The notes below the pieces were generated by a model, which was given only the letters and a program-made list of their open reading frames with translations, ran no database searches and was not told where the DNA came from. This document shows, one piece after another, positions 6,441-6,812 of a DNA stretch of 6,812 nt (positions are counted from its first letter, which is position 1; the number at the start of each line of letters is the position of its first letter). Made by a program: the position numbers and the translations under genes. This DNA is from Anaerolineales bacterium (GTDB lineage Bacteria; Chloroflexota; Anaerolineae; Anaerolineales; Villigracilaceae): NCBI GenBank assembly GCA_029933275.1, contig JAOZOM010000094.1, positions 1-6,812 on the forward strand, given 5' to 3'.

Positions 6441-6446
6441 AGGAGG
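6441..6446 (+). promoter_or_regulatory. Ribosome binding site of the HU-related gene
   Basis: AGGAGG is a consensus Shine-Dalgarno sequence 8 bases before the ATG at 6455. It is the strongest such site in the window and suggests high translation, as expected for a nucleoid protein. Confidence 0.75.
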
Positions 6447-6454
6447 CACTAAAA

Positions 6455-6812
6455 ATGAGCGTTAAATATAATGTGATTGAGCGTAGAAAACCCGGTGACC
6501 CAGAAGCCCCGAGGAAGTATTACCCCTCCGCAGTTTCCAGCGGCAAGATTAATATGCGTACGGTGGCGAAACGGGCGGCTGAAATGTCCACTGTCAGTAT
6601 GCCTGACACAGTGGCGGTGATTGAAGCGTTGTTAGCAATTATTCCTGATGAAATGGGACAAGGCAATATCGTGAAGTTGGGTGAATTTGGCTCTTTTTGG
6701 GTGAAGGTAAAAACCGAAGCAAGCGAAACTCCCGAAGAAGTAAGCTCTAGCAAGATCACGGGCGTTGTGCCACGCTTTACCCCCGGTAAAGAATTTAAGG
6801 CGCAACTTAAAC
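6455..6812 (+). CDS. HU-related DNA-binding protein, TIGR01201/HU_rel type (C-terminus beyond window)
   Basis: Open from ATG 6455 to the right edge with 119 codons. Family members are roughly 125 or slightly more residues, so only the last few are probably missing. The start MSVKYNVIERRKPGDPEAPRK matches the N-terminal extension typical of the HU-related subfamily, with KYYPSAVSSGKI (21-32) next. The HU-like core follows: a helical part with VAKRAAEMSTVSMPDTVAVIEAL (37-59, quoted as two stretches VAKRAAEMSTVS and MPDTVAVIEAL), then IVKLGEFGSFWVKVK (72-86, the conserved LGxFGSF strand) and VVPRFTPGKEFKAQL (104-118, the F-x-PGKE signature). Such proteins bind and bend DNA in the nucleoid. The subfamily is best known from Bacteroidota but also occurs elsewhere, so lineage or transfer cannot be decided here. 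It is divergent from the dynamin gene with 183 bases between the starts. Confidence 0.9.
   Translation, partial: MSVKYNVIERRKPGDPEAPRKYYPSAVSSGKINMRTVAKRAAEMSTVSMPDTVAVIEALLAIIPDEMGQGNIVKLGEFGSFWVKVKTEASETPEEVSSSKITGVVPRFTPGKEFKAQLK

Noticed and set aside
6520..6759. 79-codon minus-strand ORF
   Set aside because: Antisense to the HU-related gene, which has a consensus ribosome binding site and family motifs.

Overview
The window carries five protein-coding genes, tightly packed and mostly on the minus strand, with no RNA genes, CRISPR array or recognisable transposase. It looks like bacterial chromosome. The best lineage guess is Chloroflexota, Anaerolineae-like. This rests mainly on the left-edge protein, which joins N-terminal TPR units to a long acidic linker studded with PDW[LM]-type motifs and an AAMNWLESLAAKQGA-type segment, an architecture I associate with that class. 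The HU-related protein at the right edge is of the TIGR01201 type best known from Bacteroidota. Lineage is an inference from protein style, not a measured placement.

Layout from left to right: a TPR and acidic-linker protein (minus, 1528 to beyond the left edge); a pyrimidine-nucleoside/thymidine phosphorylase (minus, 1642-2937); a MalY/PatB-type PLP-dependent C-S lyase or aminotransferase (minus, 3092-4273); a bacterial dynamin-like GTPase (minus, 4520-6271); and a divergently transcribed HU-related DNA-binding protein (plus, 6455 to beyond the right edge). The four minus-strand genes are co-directional, with gaps of 246, 154 and 113 bases. These are too wide for translational coupling, and no shared pathway is evident. 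The phosphorylase serves pyrimidine nucleoside salvage or catabolism, the PatB-like enzyme sulfur amino acid metabolism, and the dynamin membrane remodelling.

The most unusual DNA lies between genes. The dynamin-patB gap is almost filled by a roughly 197-base imperfect inverted repeat (4301-4497). It has 56-base arms, about 84% matched, and is flanked by the 5-base direct repeat ATTTT. It looks like a MITE or other small palindromic mobile repeat that landed just upstream of the patB ribosome binding site. A short CCACGAAG-type sequence resembling its arm sits just upstream of the dynamin gene. The patB-pdp gap holds nested GC-rich inverted repeats, and the pdp-TPR gap holds two kinds of short direct repeat. 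The dynamin/HU gap appears to hold back-to-back overlapping promoters. I see no convincing novel multi-gene system; the palindromic element and the motif-bearing linker of the TPR protein are the best leads.
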